Part shown: positions 20,750 to 27,531 of the stretch, in pieces
Numbering within the stretch: the first letter of the stretch is position 1
Layout of the letters: every line of letters begins with the position of its first letter
NCBI RefSeq assembly: GCF_001667185.1
Contig: NZ_LZIC01000034.1
Coordinates: 1-64,000, forward strand
DNA: 64,000 nt
DNA from: Mycobacterium sp. 852002-50816_SCH5313054-b
GTDB lineage: Bacteria > Actinomycetota > Actinomycetes > Mycobacteriales > Mycobacteriaceae
Reading direction: 5' to 3'
Notes under the pieces: model-generated
Seen by the model: the letters and a program-made list of their open reading frames with translations, nothing else
Told to the model about the DNA's origin: nothing
Database searches by the model: none
Position numbers and translations under genes: made by a program

Positions 20750-21562
20750 ATGCCGCTTACACCAGCCGACGTCCACAATGTGGCGTTCAGTAAGCCGCCG
20801 ATCGGCAAGCGCGGTTACAACGAAGACGAGGTCGATGCGTTTCTCGACCTGGTGGAAAACGAGCTGACGCGGCTCATCGAGGAGAACTCCGATCTGCGTC
20901 AGCGGATCGAGGAGCTGGACCGCGAGCTGGCCGCCGGTGGTGGCGGCGGCGCCGCTCAGCCCACCCAGGCGATCCCGGCCTTCGAGCCCGAGCCCGAGCC
21001 CGTCAAGGCCGCGCCGGTCGTCGCGCCCCCGCCGCCCCCGGCGCCTGCGGCGCCGCAGGGAACCAACGAGGAACAGGCCCTCAAGGCCGCGCGGGTGCTG
21101 AGCCTGGCGCAGGACACCGCCGACCGGCTGACCAGCACCGCCAAGGCCGAGTCGGACAAGATGCTGGCCGACGCCCGCGCCAACGCGGAGCAGATCGTCA
21201 GCGAAGCCCGTCAGACCGCCGAGACCACGGTCACCGAGGCCCGGCAGCGCGCCGACGCGATGCTGTCCGACGCCCAGACCCGCTCGGAGACCCAGTTGCG
21301 CCAGGCCCAGGAGAAGGCCGACGCCCTGCAGGCCGATGCCGAACGCAAGCACTCCGAAATCATGGGAACCATCAATCAGCAGCGCACCGTGCTGGAAGGC
21401 CGCCTCGAGCAGCTGCGCACCTTCGAACGCGAGTACCGCACCCGGCTCAAGACCTACCTGGAATCCCAGCTGGAGGAACTCGGCCAGCGCGGGTCGGCGG
21501 CGCCCGTCGACTCCAGTGCCGACGCCGGCGGGTTCGACCAATTCAATCGGGGTAATAACTAG
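20750..21562 (+). CDS. wag31: Polar growth scaffold Wag31 (DivIVA)
   Basis: Wag31 is the mycobacterial DivIVA, a coiled-coil protein that marks the cell pole and directs peptidoglycan synthesis there. The N-terminal membrane-binding DivIVA domain (about 1-60, [20 protein letters not shown]) is followed by a Pro/Ala linker and a long coiled coil (about 105-255). Thr72 in PTQAIPAF matches the threonine phosphorylated by PknA in M. tuberculosis (Thr73). The start ATG 20750 follows GAGGGGA by about six bases. The product is 270 residues, a few longer than in M. tuberculosis. Confidence 0.96.
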   Translation: MPLTPADVHNVAFSKPPIGKRGYNEDEVDAFLDLVENELTRLIEENSDLRQRIEELDRELAAGGGGGAAQPTQAIPAFEPEPEPVKAAPVVAPPPPPAPAAPQGTNEEQALKAARVLSLAQDTADRLTSTAKAESDKMLADARANAEQIVSEARQTAETTVTEARQRADAMLSDAQTRSETQLRQAQEKADALQADAERKHSEIMGTINQQRTVLEGRLEQLRTFEREYRTRLKTYLESQLEELGQRGSAAPVDSSADAGGFDQFNRGNN

Positions 21563-21658
21563 CCGGGCGATCGTGCCGGGGTGCTCGCCAGGGTTCCAGC
21601 TCGGCACACTAGCCTGCACTAGACCTGGCAGTCCCCGTCGTCGGCTGGAGGATGACCG

Positions 21659-21970
21659 ATGCTGATCATTGCGCTGGTACTCGCCCTGATCGGGCTCGTC
21701 GCGTTGGTGTTCGCCGTGGTCACCAGCAACGAGTTGGTCGCATGGGTATGCATCGGTGCCAGCGTCATCGGCGTGGTGCTGCTGATCGTCGACGCGTTGC
21801 GGGAACGGCAGCATCGTGACGCCGTCGTGGAAGAAGCCGGGGACGTCGAGGAACCCGCGGTCGATTACCCCGAAGAGGTCCCGCAGGAGGGCGACCAGCC
21901 CGTCGCCGAGGACGCCGCCGCCGACGAGTCTTCCCAGGGCCTCGAGTCCAGCGACGACCGGGCCACGTAG
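21659..21970 (+). CDS. Small two-helix membrane protein (Rv2144c-like)
   Basis: The 103-residue product has two adjacent membrane helices (about 1-22, LIIALVLALIGLVALVFAVV, and 27-47, LVAWVCIGASVIGVVLLIVDA) and a strongly acidic, probably cytoplasmic tail (Glu and Asp rich, 60-103). It follows wag31 as Rv2144c does. GGAGG lies seven bases before ATG 21659. Its function is not known; the position suggests a link with polar growth or division. Confidence 0.85.
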   Translation: MLIIALVLALIGLVALVFAVVTSNELVAWVCIGASVIGVVLLIVDALRERQHRDAVVEEAGDVEEPAVDYPEEVPQEGDQPVAEDAAADESSQGLESSDDRAT

Positions 21971-21974
21971 CTCT

Positions 21975-22661
21975 TCAGCGGGTCGGCGTGTTCAGCAGCT
22001 CGCGAACCTCATCGTCACTGACCTGGCAAAAGTCTGCGTAGACCTGCCCGACGGCTTCGAACCCGGGCGGCATGGTGGCGCACACCACGTCGTCGGCTTC
22101 CCGCCCGATTTCCCGGCAGGTCGACGCGGGTCCCACCGGGACCGCCACGACGATTGATTGCGGTCCCGCGGCCCGCAGGGCGCGGACGGCGGCCAGCATG
22201 CTCGCACCGGTGGCGATGCCGTCGTCGACCAGGATCACGACCTTGCCGCGCGGATCGGCGAGGGGGCGCCCGCCCCGGTAGGCCTGCTCGCGCCGGTTGA
22301 GTTCGGTTGTCTCGCTGGCGATCACCTCGCGCACCTGGTCGTCGGTGATGTGCAGGTTGGCGACGACGTTGTCGTTCATCACGACCCCGCCGCCGCTGGC
22401 CAGCGCGCCCATCGCCAGCTCCGACCAGCGCGGGACCCCGAGCTTGCGCACCAGAAAGACGTCCAGCGGGGCGTGCAGCGCCGCGGCGACCTCCCAGGCC
22501 ACGGGGACCCCGCCGCGCGCCAGGCCGAAGACCAGCACGCCGTCCTTGTCGCGGTAGGACGCCAACTCCTCGGCCAGCACGCGCCCGGCCTCGCGGCGGT
22601 CGCGGAACGTGCGCGTCGCCGTTCGCCGGAGGAAGCCGCTGGGTGGGGTCATTGGTCGCAT
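21975..22661 (-). CDS. Phosphoribosyltransferase-domain protein
   Basis: This 228-residue protein has a type I phosphoribosyltransferase fold. The PRPP-binding loop is [14 protein letters not shown] (about residues 140-153), and [15 protein letters not shown] is the conserved N-terminal stretch. The family resembles the domain in Rv2143, which occupies the same slot in M. tuberculosis. The substrate base is unknown. It converges on the small membrane protein gene, with only four bases between the two stops. This is the last clearly conserved backbone enzyme before the island. Confidence 0.85.
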   Translation of the reverse strand: MRPMTPPSGFLRRTATRTFRDRREAGRVLAEELASYRDKDGVLVFGLARGGVPVAWEVAAALHAPLDVFLVRKLGVPRWSELAMGALASGGGVVMNDNVVANLHITDDQVREVIASETTELNRREQAYRGGRPLADPRGKVVILVDDGIATGASMLAAVRALRAAGPQSIVVAVPVGPASTCREIGREADDVVCATMPPGFEAVGQVYADFCQVSDDEVRELLNTPTR

Positions 22662-22805
22662 TCGCAGGCTACTGGCTTTTACCCAGCGTACGTGCGGCGT
22701 CGAGATTCTCGAAGAAGTCCGCTTGGCCGGATTTCGCCGGTGAGATTGATCACTCAGATAGCCTTGTGCGGGAGGGGAATTGGCGGTGACACGAGAGGAA
22801 CGAAA

Positions 22806-23006
22806 ATGGGTCGGCGCACTTACACGTCCTACAGCATTGCCTGCGCGGTGGTCTGGGCCGTCATCTTGATCGGGGTTTCGGCAGTGGCGGGCGCAGACAC
22901 CCGGCGCACGTTCCTGTTGGTTGGCTTCGGATGGGGGATCGGCTGGCTGTCGGCGACGATCGCCAGGGCCGTCTACCCGCCGCCCAGGCGACGTGCGGGG
23001 CCGTAA
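22806..23006 (+). CDS. Small two-helix membrane protein, unknown
   Basis: This 66-residue protein has two hydrophobic segments (about 8-29, [21 protein letters not shown], and 36-55, [20 protein letters not shown]) and a basic end (PPPRRRAGP). GAGAGG lies about eight bases before the ATG. I recognise no family. It ends directly beside the leftmost att-like repeat, so it is either the last backbone gene or was trimmed by the insertion. Confidence 0.6.
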   Translation: MGRRTYTSYSIACAVVWAVILIGVSAVAGADTRRTFLLVGFGWGIGWLSATIARAVYPPPRRRAGP

Positions 23007-23012
23007 AACCAG

Positions 23013-23070
23013 TGTGATCGCGGCTTCGCCGCTGTCCGAGGGGGGGACTTGGCCATCTGCGACACGAGTT
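23013..23070 (+). repeat. Degraded att-like repeat (copy A), left border of the island
   Basis: TGTGATCGCGGCTTCGCCGCT followed by GTCCGAGGGGGGGACTTGGCC matches copies at 25,400-25,510 and 32,660-32,770, but lacks a 57-60-base piece between the two parts. The second part also matches the tRNA-Leu 3' end at 42977-42993 apart from one extra G in the G-run. It has the same orientation as the other copies. It is where the distal copy of the tRNA end would be expected after an integration. From 23071 to 23255 I see no gene. Confidence 0.6.
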
Positions 23071-23255
23071 GTGACGTTCCAGCTGGGTTTGACCTGACTA
23101 TGGCGTCAGCCTGCGGACAGAAGTAATCAGCATTGTTCGCGACCACCAGAGGGGGCGCGAATACACTGCCCGCGCTGTCGATCTGGCGGTTGCGCTCGGT
23201 GAACACCGGTTGGCTGGTGGTAGTTTCCAAATCGGCTCTCTGCGGCGGTGCATAG

Positions 23256-24566
23256 TTAACTCTTGAAAACGGGGACACCCTTGAGATTCAAGGCGACCTT
23301 TTCGGGGTCGAGTTCGAAGGAGGAGACGCAGTTCTGGGGGTCCTGGGGGTCCAACTCGCTGATCCATTTGCGAGGTTTGGTCTGTCCGAGCCGCGAGATC
23401 AGATCACGCGTTGGCGGCAGGTGCGGCACGGCGAAGCCGGCAACGCCGATTCCAATCCCGATTGCCGCGCCCGCGGCGGCACCGGGCAGGAGTCCCACTG
23501 TGCCGCCTATCGTGGCGCCGATCCCTACCGCGGTGAAGAAGAGATCGACCCCGGTCTTCAGCTTCTTGTCCCGGCCGAAGATTGCCGCCAGGGACCCTGA
23601 GTAGGCGCGCGCGCTGGCCTGCATCTGCTTCTGGGTAATTCCCTGGCCGGTGTAGTACGCCTCTAGGTCATCCCGAAACTTCTTCTTGGCTGCCGCCGCG
23701 CCGCCTTCCTTCCGGCTTGCGACCTGGGCTAGGAGCTCCCAATTCCGGCGTATGCCCTTGCCGGCTATTGAAACGTTGGGCACAAACACCCGAACGCCCG
23801 GCCTGGCTCGCGGGCCTGCTTCGCCGACCGGCTGGTTGAGATCATCTAGGAACTCGCTGGTCCGCGCCTGCACGCTCATCGGATTGTTCTTATCGGTGAG
23901 GTTACAGCCCCACGTGTACTGGTAGGCCTCGTTGGCGCCCGCCATCAGAAGGGTCTTGTTCTCAACCGAGAGTTGGTCGCTTGCGTGGAGGCTGTTGGCG
24001 ATGTTCTCCCAGGCGGTTCGCGACGTCACCTTATCGCCGAGGTCGTCACGGAAGCGCTCTAACTGTTCATCTTTGGGAGTTGCCGCTATGAGCGACTCAA
24101 GGACGCGACCCGAGAGCTTGCCGTAGAGGTAGTCAGTTTTATGAGCCGGCCAAGCGCGTGACCAGTTCACATCGCTCGAGTTCAGTTCGGCAGACCACTC
24201 CGCGAGCGCGGGTTCCAACTCCTGCTTGTAAAGAGGGCTCTTCAAGAGGTCTATCGCCGACGTGATTCCGGCTTTTGCCATGTGCGCGCAAAGCCCCGGC
24301 AGATCACCCCCGTTGCGGGACACGATCATGATGAACTCGCTCTGGAACAGGCTCCGAAACGGGCTGTCTTTTGGACGGATGATGGCCTGTCGTATGGCTG
24401 GGTTCATAAGGATGTACCCATCATTGATGATCAGTCGGTCGCCTGCGAGCACCGCGCGAATTAGATGATCGTTGAGCTTATCGAGGTTCTGAATCGGCTG
24501 TCCGTCATGGACTCGGGCGGCGAAGTCATCGAGCAAGCCGCAATACGCATACCGTGCGTTCACCAC
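23256..24566 (-). CDS. Unknown island protein with glycine-zipper hydrophobic segment
   Basis: I do not recognise this protein. With the GTG start at 24566 it has about 436 residues; the frame stays open to 24728, where it runs into the transposase relic, so the true start is unsure. The first 330 residues look globular and mostly helical, with many aspartates and a cluster of Trp. Residues about 345-380 form one long hydrophobic glycine-zipper (TAVGIGATIGGTVGLL then AAAGAAIGIGIGVAGFAV), long enough for a helical hairpin in a membrane. The charged C-terminus ends KGVPVFKS. Base composition is clearly less GC-rich than the backbone. No partner gene is adjacent, so its role is open. Confidence 0.6.
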   Translation of the reverse strand: MVNARYAYCGLLDDFAARVHDGQPIQNLDKLNDHLIRAVLAGDRLIINDGYILMNPAIRQAIIRPKDSPFRSLFQSEFIMIVSRNGGDLPGLCAHMAKAGITSAIDLLKSPLYKQELEPALAEWSAELNSSDVNWSRAWPAHKTDYLYGKLSGRVLESLIAATPKDEQLERFRDDLGDKVTSRTAWENIANSLHASDQLSVENKTLLMAGANEAYQYTWGCNLTDKNNPMSVQARTSEFLDDLNQPVGEAGPRARPGVRVFVPNVSIAGKGIRRNWELLAQVASRKEGGAAAAKKKFRDDLEAYYTGQGITQKQMQASARAYSGSLAAIFGRDKKLKTGVDLFFTAVGIGATIGGTVGLLPGAAAGAAIGIGIGVAGFAVPHLPPTRDLISRLGQTKPRKWISELDPQDPQNCVSSFELDPEKVALNLKGVPVFKS

Positions 24567-24707
24567 GGCTGCAGTGTAATCACGACCAGCTACTCCTACT
24601 GCGAATACCGGGGTCTCAGGCGCGCCGGTGGCGTGTTCCCGGTGAGTGAGTCCAGCAAGTTCTAGAGTCCTGTGGCCCGATGTTGGGCCAGAAGGGACGA
24701 TGGACAT

Positions 24708-25165
24708 ATGGCTGGTCGGAAGCGGCACTCCGCGGAAGACGTCGTGCGTAAGCCGCGCCGTGCGGACGAGTTGGCTGCCGAAGGCATGACCGGCGAGGAG
24801 ATCGCCGCTGAACTCGGTGTGTCACCGGCGACGCTCACCGAGACCTTAAGCATGTCGGAACGGTTGGCGTGCAAAACGGTTGGTCTGGCCCGCTCGACTC
24901 ACCGACGCCTACCACTGGCGCAGACCCCGGCCGATCCCGACGCCGAGATGAGGGCCTGGCTACGCTCGTATGCCACCAAGCACCCGTGCCATGGGTTTCG
25001 GCGTGCCTGGGCGGCGTTGCGCTACGACGAATGCCGTGAGGTGAACAAGAAGAAGGTGCACCGGCGATGGCGCGAAGAAGAGCTGCAGGTGAAGGTGCAT
25101 AGTCCGCGTAAGCGGGCCGGGGTGTCCTCGATCGCGCCGATCGAGGCTGACGCGCCGAAGGTGGT
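24708..25165 (+). pseudogene. IS3-family transposase relic (OrfA/OrfB fused by deletion)
   Basis: The frame begins like an IS3 OrfA (MAGRKRHSAEDVV, then a helix-turn-helix EEIAAELGVSPATL) and jumps directly into an OrfB N-terminal region (SMSERLACKTVGLARSTHRRL, HPCHGFRRAWAALRYDE, NKKKVHRRWREEELQV). The rest of OrfA and the start of OrfB are missing, and OrfB stops at EADAPKVV before the DDE catalytic core. It therefore cannot transpose. It lies head to head with the unknown glycine-zipper gene and may have replaced that gene's promoter. Confidence 0.8.
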
Positions 25166-25221
25166 TACTTCTCTGCACGCTGGCTCAGGCTGTTCCTTGA
25201 TCAAGCGGAGCGGCCCCGTGT

Positions 25222-25499
25222 CATGTCTGCCGCGCAGATCAGCGAATTGGTCGAGGAACTGGGTGGGCTGTCAGCCGTGCTCGGTGCGGCGACCGGGGGG
25301 AGCGAGCCGAGATGTACGCGAGCCTTGGGCTCCGCCTTGATTACGTTCCGCAACTGCGACAAGTTAAGGCGACGGCCGGCTTGAGTCGTGTCGCCGGATG
25401 TGTGATCGCGGCTTCGCCGCTCAACACACTCCATCGGCTCGGAAATGAACGCGAGCGTTCATTTCGCTCGCCTCAGTCGTGTGTCCGAGGGGGGACTTG
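25222..25499 (+). pseudogene. Serine recombinase C-terminal relic
   Basis: MSAAQISELVEELGGLSAVL in one frame, then RAEMYASLGLRLDYVPQLRQ and VKATAGLSRVAG in the next, resemble the C-terminal end of actinobacterial large serine recombinases, which often finish in VRGGT. A one-base frameshift near 25292 separates the two parts. After VAG there is an inserted stretch of about 75 bases before CVRGGT at 25480-25497. The catalytic N-terminal domain is absent. The identification rests on remembered family endings, so it is moderate in confidence. Confidence 0.5.
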
Positions 25500-25549
25500 G
25501 CCACCTACGACACGGGTCGAGATCTTTCAACTAAGTCTTTGACCAGCGA
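25314..25549 (+). repeat. Long direct repeat, copy B (with tRNA-Leu 3' end core)
   Basis: This 236-base segment matches 32575-32809 with about three differences (one indel near 25325 and two substitutions near 25533-25539). It contains the recombinase tail, a small hairpin (GCGGC TTC GCCGC), a 24-base near-palindrome (GAAATGAACGC / GCGTTCATTTC) and the 20-base tRNA-Leu core at 25480-25499. Copy B keeps the recombinase reading frame, whereas copy C has lost one base. Confidence 0.85.
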
Positions 25550-26101
25550 TCTCGCAGCTGGCGAACGGATGCCCAGGTGACTGGTGGTGACCTCGAATGG
25601 CACGACCAGGTGCCGACCCGGTAATGCCAGGTTCCTTTCATTCTTTACAGTCAGCACGCGCTGATCCGGCAGGTGTCGAGATGCAATGAAGATTGACAAG
25701 ACACGCCTGGCTACTTTGACAAGACTTCGGCGTGTCGCGAGAGCTTGTTAATCTTCGTTGCACGCGCAGGTCAACGCGCGACGAACGATCGGCGGCATCG
25801 GCGGTTCGTATGCCAGTCGCACATTGCCCGGTGATCTCACGCTCGTACGCGAGGTCCGTCCGACCGAAGCGGAGTACGGCACCACTGTCGGCGGCGGGCC
25901 GATTGTCGGGTACAGCGATGCCCTATGCGTCTACACAAAGGTGTTTGCGGACCAATTGATTAGTGTGGCAACGGAATTGGATATATCACCGCCAGGCCAC
26001 GGTGCTTGGCGGGTTCGAGTCCGACGCGTCACATGCAGAGGCGAGCGGCTTATCGCCGCGGGCGGGGCTGCTGTGCCGGTCCTCGTCGCATTCCAGCTGC
26101 G
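25550..26101. other. Spacer with large imperfect inverted repeat, no clear gene
   Basis: The main structure is a dyad: TGCAATGAAGATTGACAAG at 25682-25700 faces its inverse at 25744-25762 (17 of 19 positions), with an inner perfect pair ACACGCC/GGCGTGT. A frame of 115 codons at 25758-26105 on the plus strand is open but has no recognisable domain and no ribosome site, so I do not call it a gene. The inverted repeat might be the remains of an insertion sequence or a MITE. Confidence 0.45.
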
Positions 26102-26677
26102 CTAGCCAGCCGGACAGATGCCGCGCTCGAAGGTCCGGGCGATCAGTGGCGCGACGGTGTGCCGCGGCAGTGCACCGGCCATGGCTTGCTCGTTGCCTCG
26201 CAGGATTAATCCGTAGAGCGCGTGCCGGATCCAAGTCGGGTTGAGGTCCGGGTCGAACACGCCTTCGCGTTGTCCGCGTGCGATGAGGTTGATCACCAGC
26301 TCTTCGTTCGGGGACTGGGCCGGTCGGAGGTCGCGCAGCACCGCCGGGTCACCGAAGAGGAAGACCAGGTGTTCACCGATTGAGACGGCCGCGGTGACAA
26401 AGCGCCGCATCGCCTCGAGTGCTGGTCCGTCGTCGGTGGCGGCCTCGTCCACCGCTTCAGTAAGTACGCGGATCGAGTCCAGGGTCGCCTCGTAGATCAG
26501 CGTCTCGCGGTCCGCGAAGTAACGGTGCAGCGTTGTGCGGCCGACCCCGGCCGCGGTGGCGATCTCCGGCATGGTGGCCGTCCGGTTCGCGGCCAATACA
26601 GAAGCCGTCGCCGCGAGGATCGCCGCCCTGGTGCGCGCTTGCACGCCCGAGAGGTGCTTTGTTGAGACAGCCACCAT
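26102..26677 (-). CDS. TetR-family transcriptional regulator
   Basis: The 191-residue protein has a TetR DNA-binding domain at about 13-60, with the helix-turn-helix MPEIATAAGVGRTTLHRYF, followed by an all-helical ligand-binding domain. It is transcribed away from the mmpS-mmpL genes, so it probably represses them and itself, as TetR or MarR regulators do for other mycobacterial MmpL pumps. The ATG at 26677 is the first in frame. Possible operators are noted at 26701-26743. Confidence 0.85.
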   Translation of the reverse strand: MVAVSTKHLSGVQARTRAAILAATASVLAANRTATMPEIATAAGVGRTTLHRYFADRETLIYEATLDSIRVLTEAVDEAATDDGPALEAMRRFVTAAVSIGEHLVFLFGDPAVLRDLRPAQSPNEELVINLIARGQREGVFDPDLNPTWIRHALYGLILRGNEQAMAGALPRHTVAPLIARTFERGICPAG

Positions 26678-26700
26678 GTGATCCTAATCGCCCGGGAATA

Positions 26701-26743
26701 GAACACTAACGTTCCGATATTAAACGTGTATGTTCGTCTGAAC
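26701..26743. promoter_or_regulatory. Candidate TetR operator
   Basis: Two short dyads, GAAC-6-GTTC at 26701-26714 and GTTCGTCTGAAC at 26732-26743, lie 24 to 66 bases upstream of the tetR start in an AT-richer stretch. Spacing between dyad centres is about 30 bases, three helical turns. Autorepression and control of the divergent mmpS-mmpL unit would fit. Confidence 0.4.
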
Positions 26744-26878
26744 GCGTCTCAACCTGGTTGGCGCCAGCAGGGTTGAACCGCCTGACGGCGTCCAACCATC
26801 CAGAAGTCGAAGGGTTGACAGGACCCAGCCAAGGCGTCATCGGACTGAAGCAACCCACGAAGTTAGGAAACGATTCAC

Positions 26879-26980
26879 ATGGCAAGTTCACGACCGGTCG
26901 CATTGGTCACTGGCGCCAGCTCGGGCCTCGCCAAGTTCGCCGCCCGCGGCCTGATTGACGCAGGATTTGAGGTAGTAGGT
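26879..26980 (+). pseudogene. Short-chain dehydrogenase N-terminal fragment
   Basis: ATG 26879 opens MASSRPVALVTGASSGLAKF, the beginning of an SDR with the TGxxxGxG cofactor loop partly deleted, and continues ARGLIDAGFEVVGTTR. After about 34 residues the similarity stops and no Tyr-x-x-x-Lys site or later SDR motif follows. The sequence between here and mmpS (27085) looks like joined scraps. The fragment sits exactly where a first gene of the mmpS unit would be, so its promoter may still drive mmpS-mmpL. Confidence 0.6.
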
Positions 26981-27084
26981 ACGACACGGATGTCAACCAG
27001 GTTGCTACTGGCGGGGTCGAGCAGCGTGACGGCGTCCTCGACGCCGTCGGACCGGAAAAGGTGGTCGCACATGAAAGGCTTCCC

Positions 27085-27531
27085 ATGCTGACATCACCGA
27101 TACGAAGGGCGGCCGCCCGCCATTGGGCGGTGCTCGTGGCGATGATCGTGGTGGTTTTGGTCGTCAGCGGCGCCTACCGTTTGCACGGCATCTTCGGCTC
27201 GCAGGACCAAACATCAAGGCCCTCAGCTGATTCGCCCGAGAACACCGGATTCAACCCCAAACGGGTCCACCTGCAGGTCCTCGGAGACCCCGGCGCGCGG
27301 GCAACCATCAACTTCCTCGATGAGAACGCTCAACCCCAGCGCGTCGACGACGCACCCCTGCCGTGGTCGCACGACTTGGTCACCGAAGATACGACGCTGT
27401 TCGCCGACCTACGCGCCCAGGGAGATTCGAGCAGCATCACCTGCCGCATAACCGTCAACGGCATCGTCAAGGATGAAAGGTCTTCCAACGACGTGAACGG
27501 ATACATCGCCTGTCTGGACAAGACGGCGTGA
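27085..27531 (+). CDS. MmpS-family accessory protein
   Basis: MmpS proteins are small membrane-anchored partners of MmpL transporters. This one has a basic N-terminus, one membrane helix (about residues 14-32, WAVLVAMIVVVLVVSGAYRL) and a periplasmic beta domain of about 110 residues containing the conserved VHLQVLGDPGARATINFLDE and a C-terminal pair of cysteines (SSITCRITV and YIACLD). ATG 27085 gives 148 residues and an MLTSPIRRA start; GTG 27061 is in frame but less convincing. It overlaps mmpL by four bases. Confidence 0.88.
   Translation: MLTSPIRRAAARHWAVLVAMIVVVLVVSGAYRLHGIFGSQDQTSRPSADSPENTGFNPKRVHLQVLGDPGARATINFLDENAQPQRVDDAPLPWSHDLVTEDTTLFADLRAQGDSSSITCRITVNGIVKDERSSNDVNGYIACLDKTA

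Noticed and set aside
21975-23006. A plus-strand frame of 282 codons opposite the phosphoribosyltransferase gene
   Set aside because: Most of it is antisense shadow. Only the last 66 codons, with their own ATG and GAGAGG site, look like a gene.
24672-25340. The 222-codon transposase frame as an active IS3 transposase
   Set aside because: The middle of OrfA and OrfB is deleted and the DDE core is missing, so it cannot be functional.
25201-25434. Minus-strand frame beginning MECVERRSRDH, present at both long repeats
   Set aside because: It appears twice only because the DNA repeat is duplicated, and its downstream parts differ between copies. There is no ribosome site.
25312-25542. Plus-strand frame of 76 codons in repeat copy B as an independent small gene
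   Set aside because: Its first part matches a recombinase tail and the rest runs through the inserted hairpin and tRNA-like core; it has no start signal of its own.
25758-26105. A 115-codon frame in module 2 as a real gene
   Set aside because: It overlaps the large inverted repeat at its start and has no ribosome site or domain; evidence is too weak to call it.
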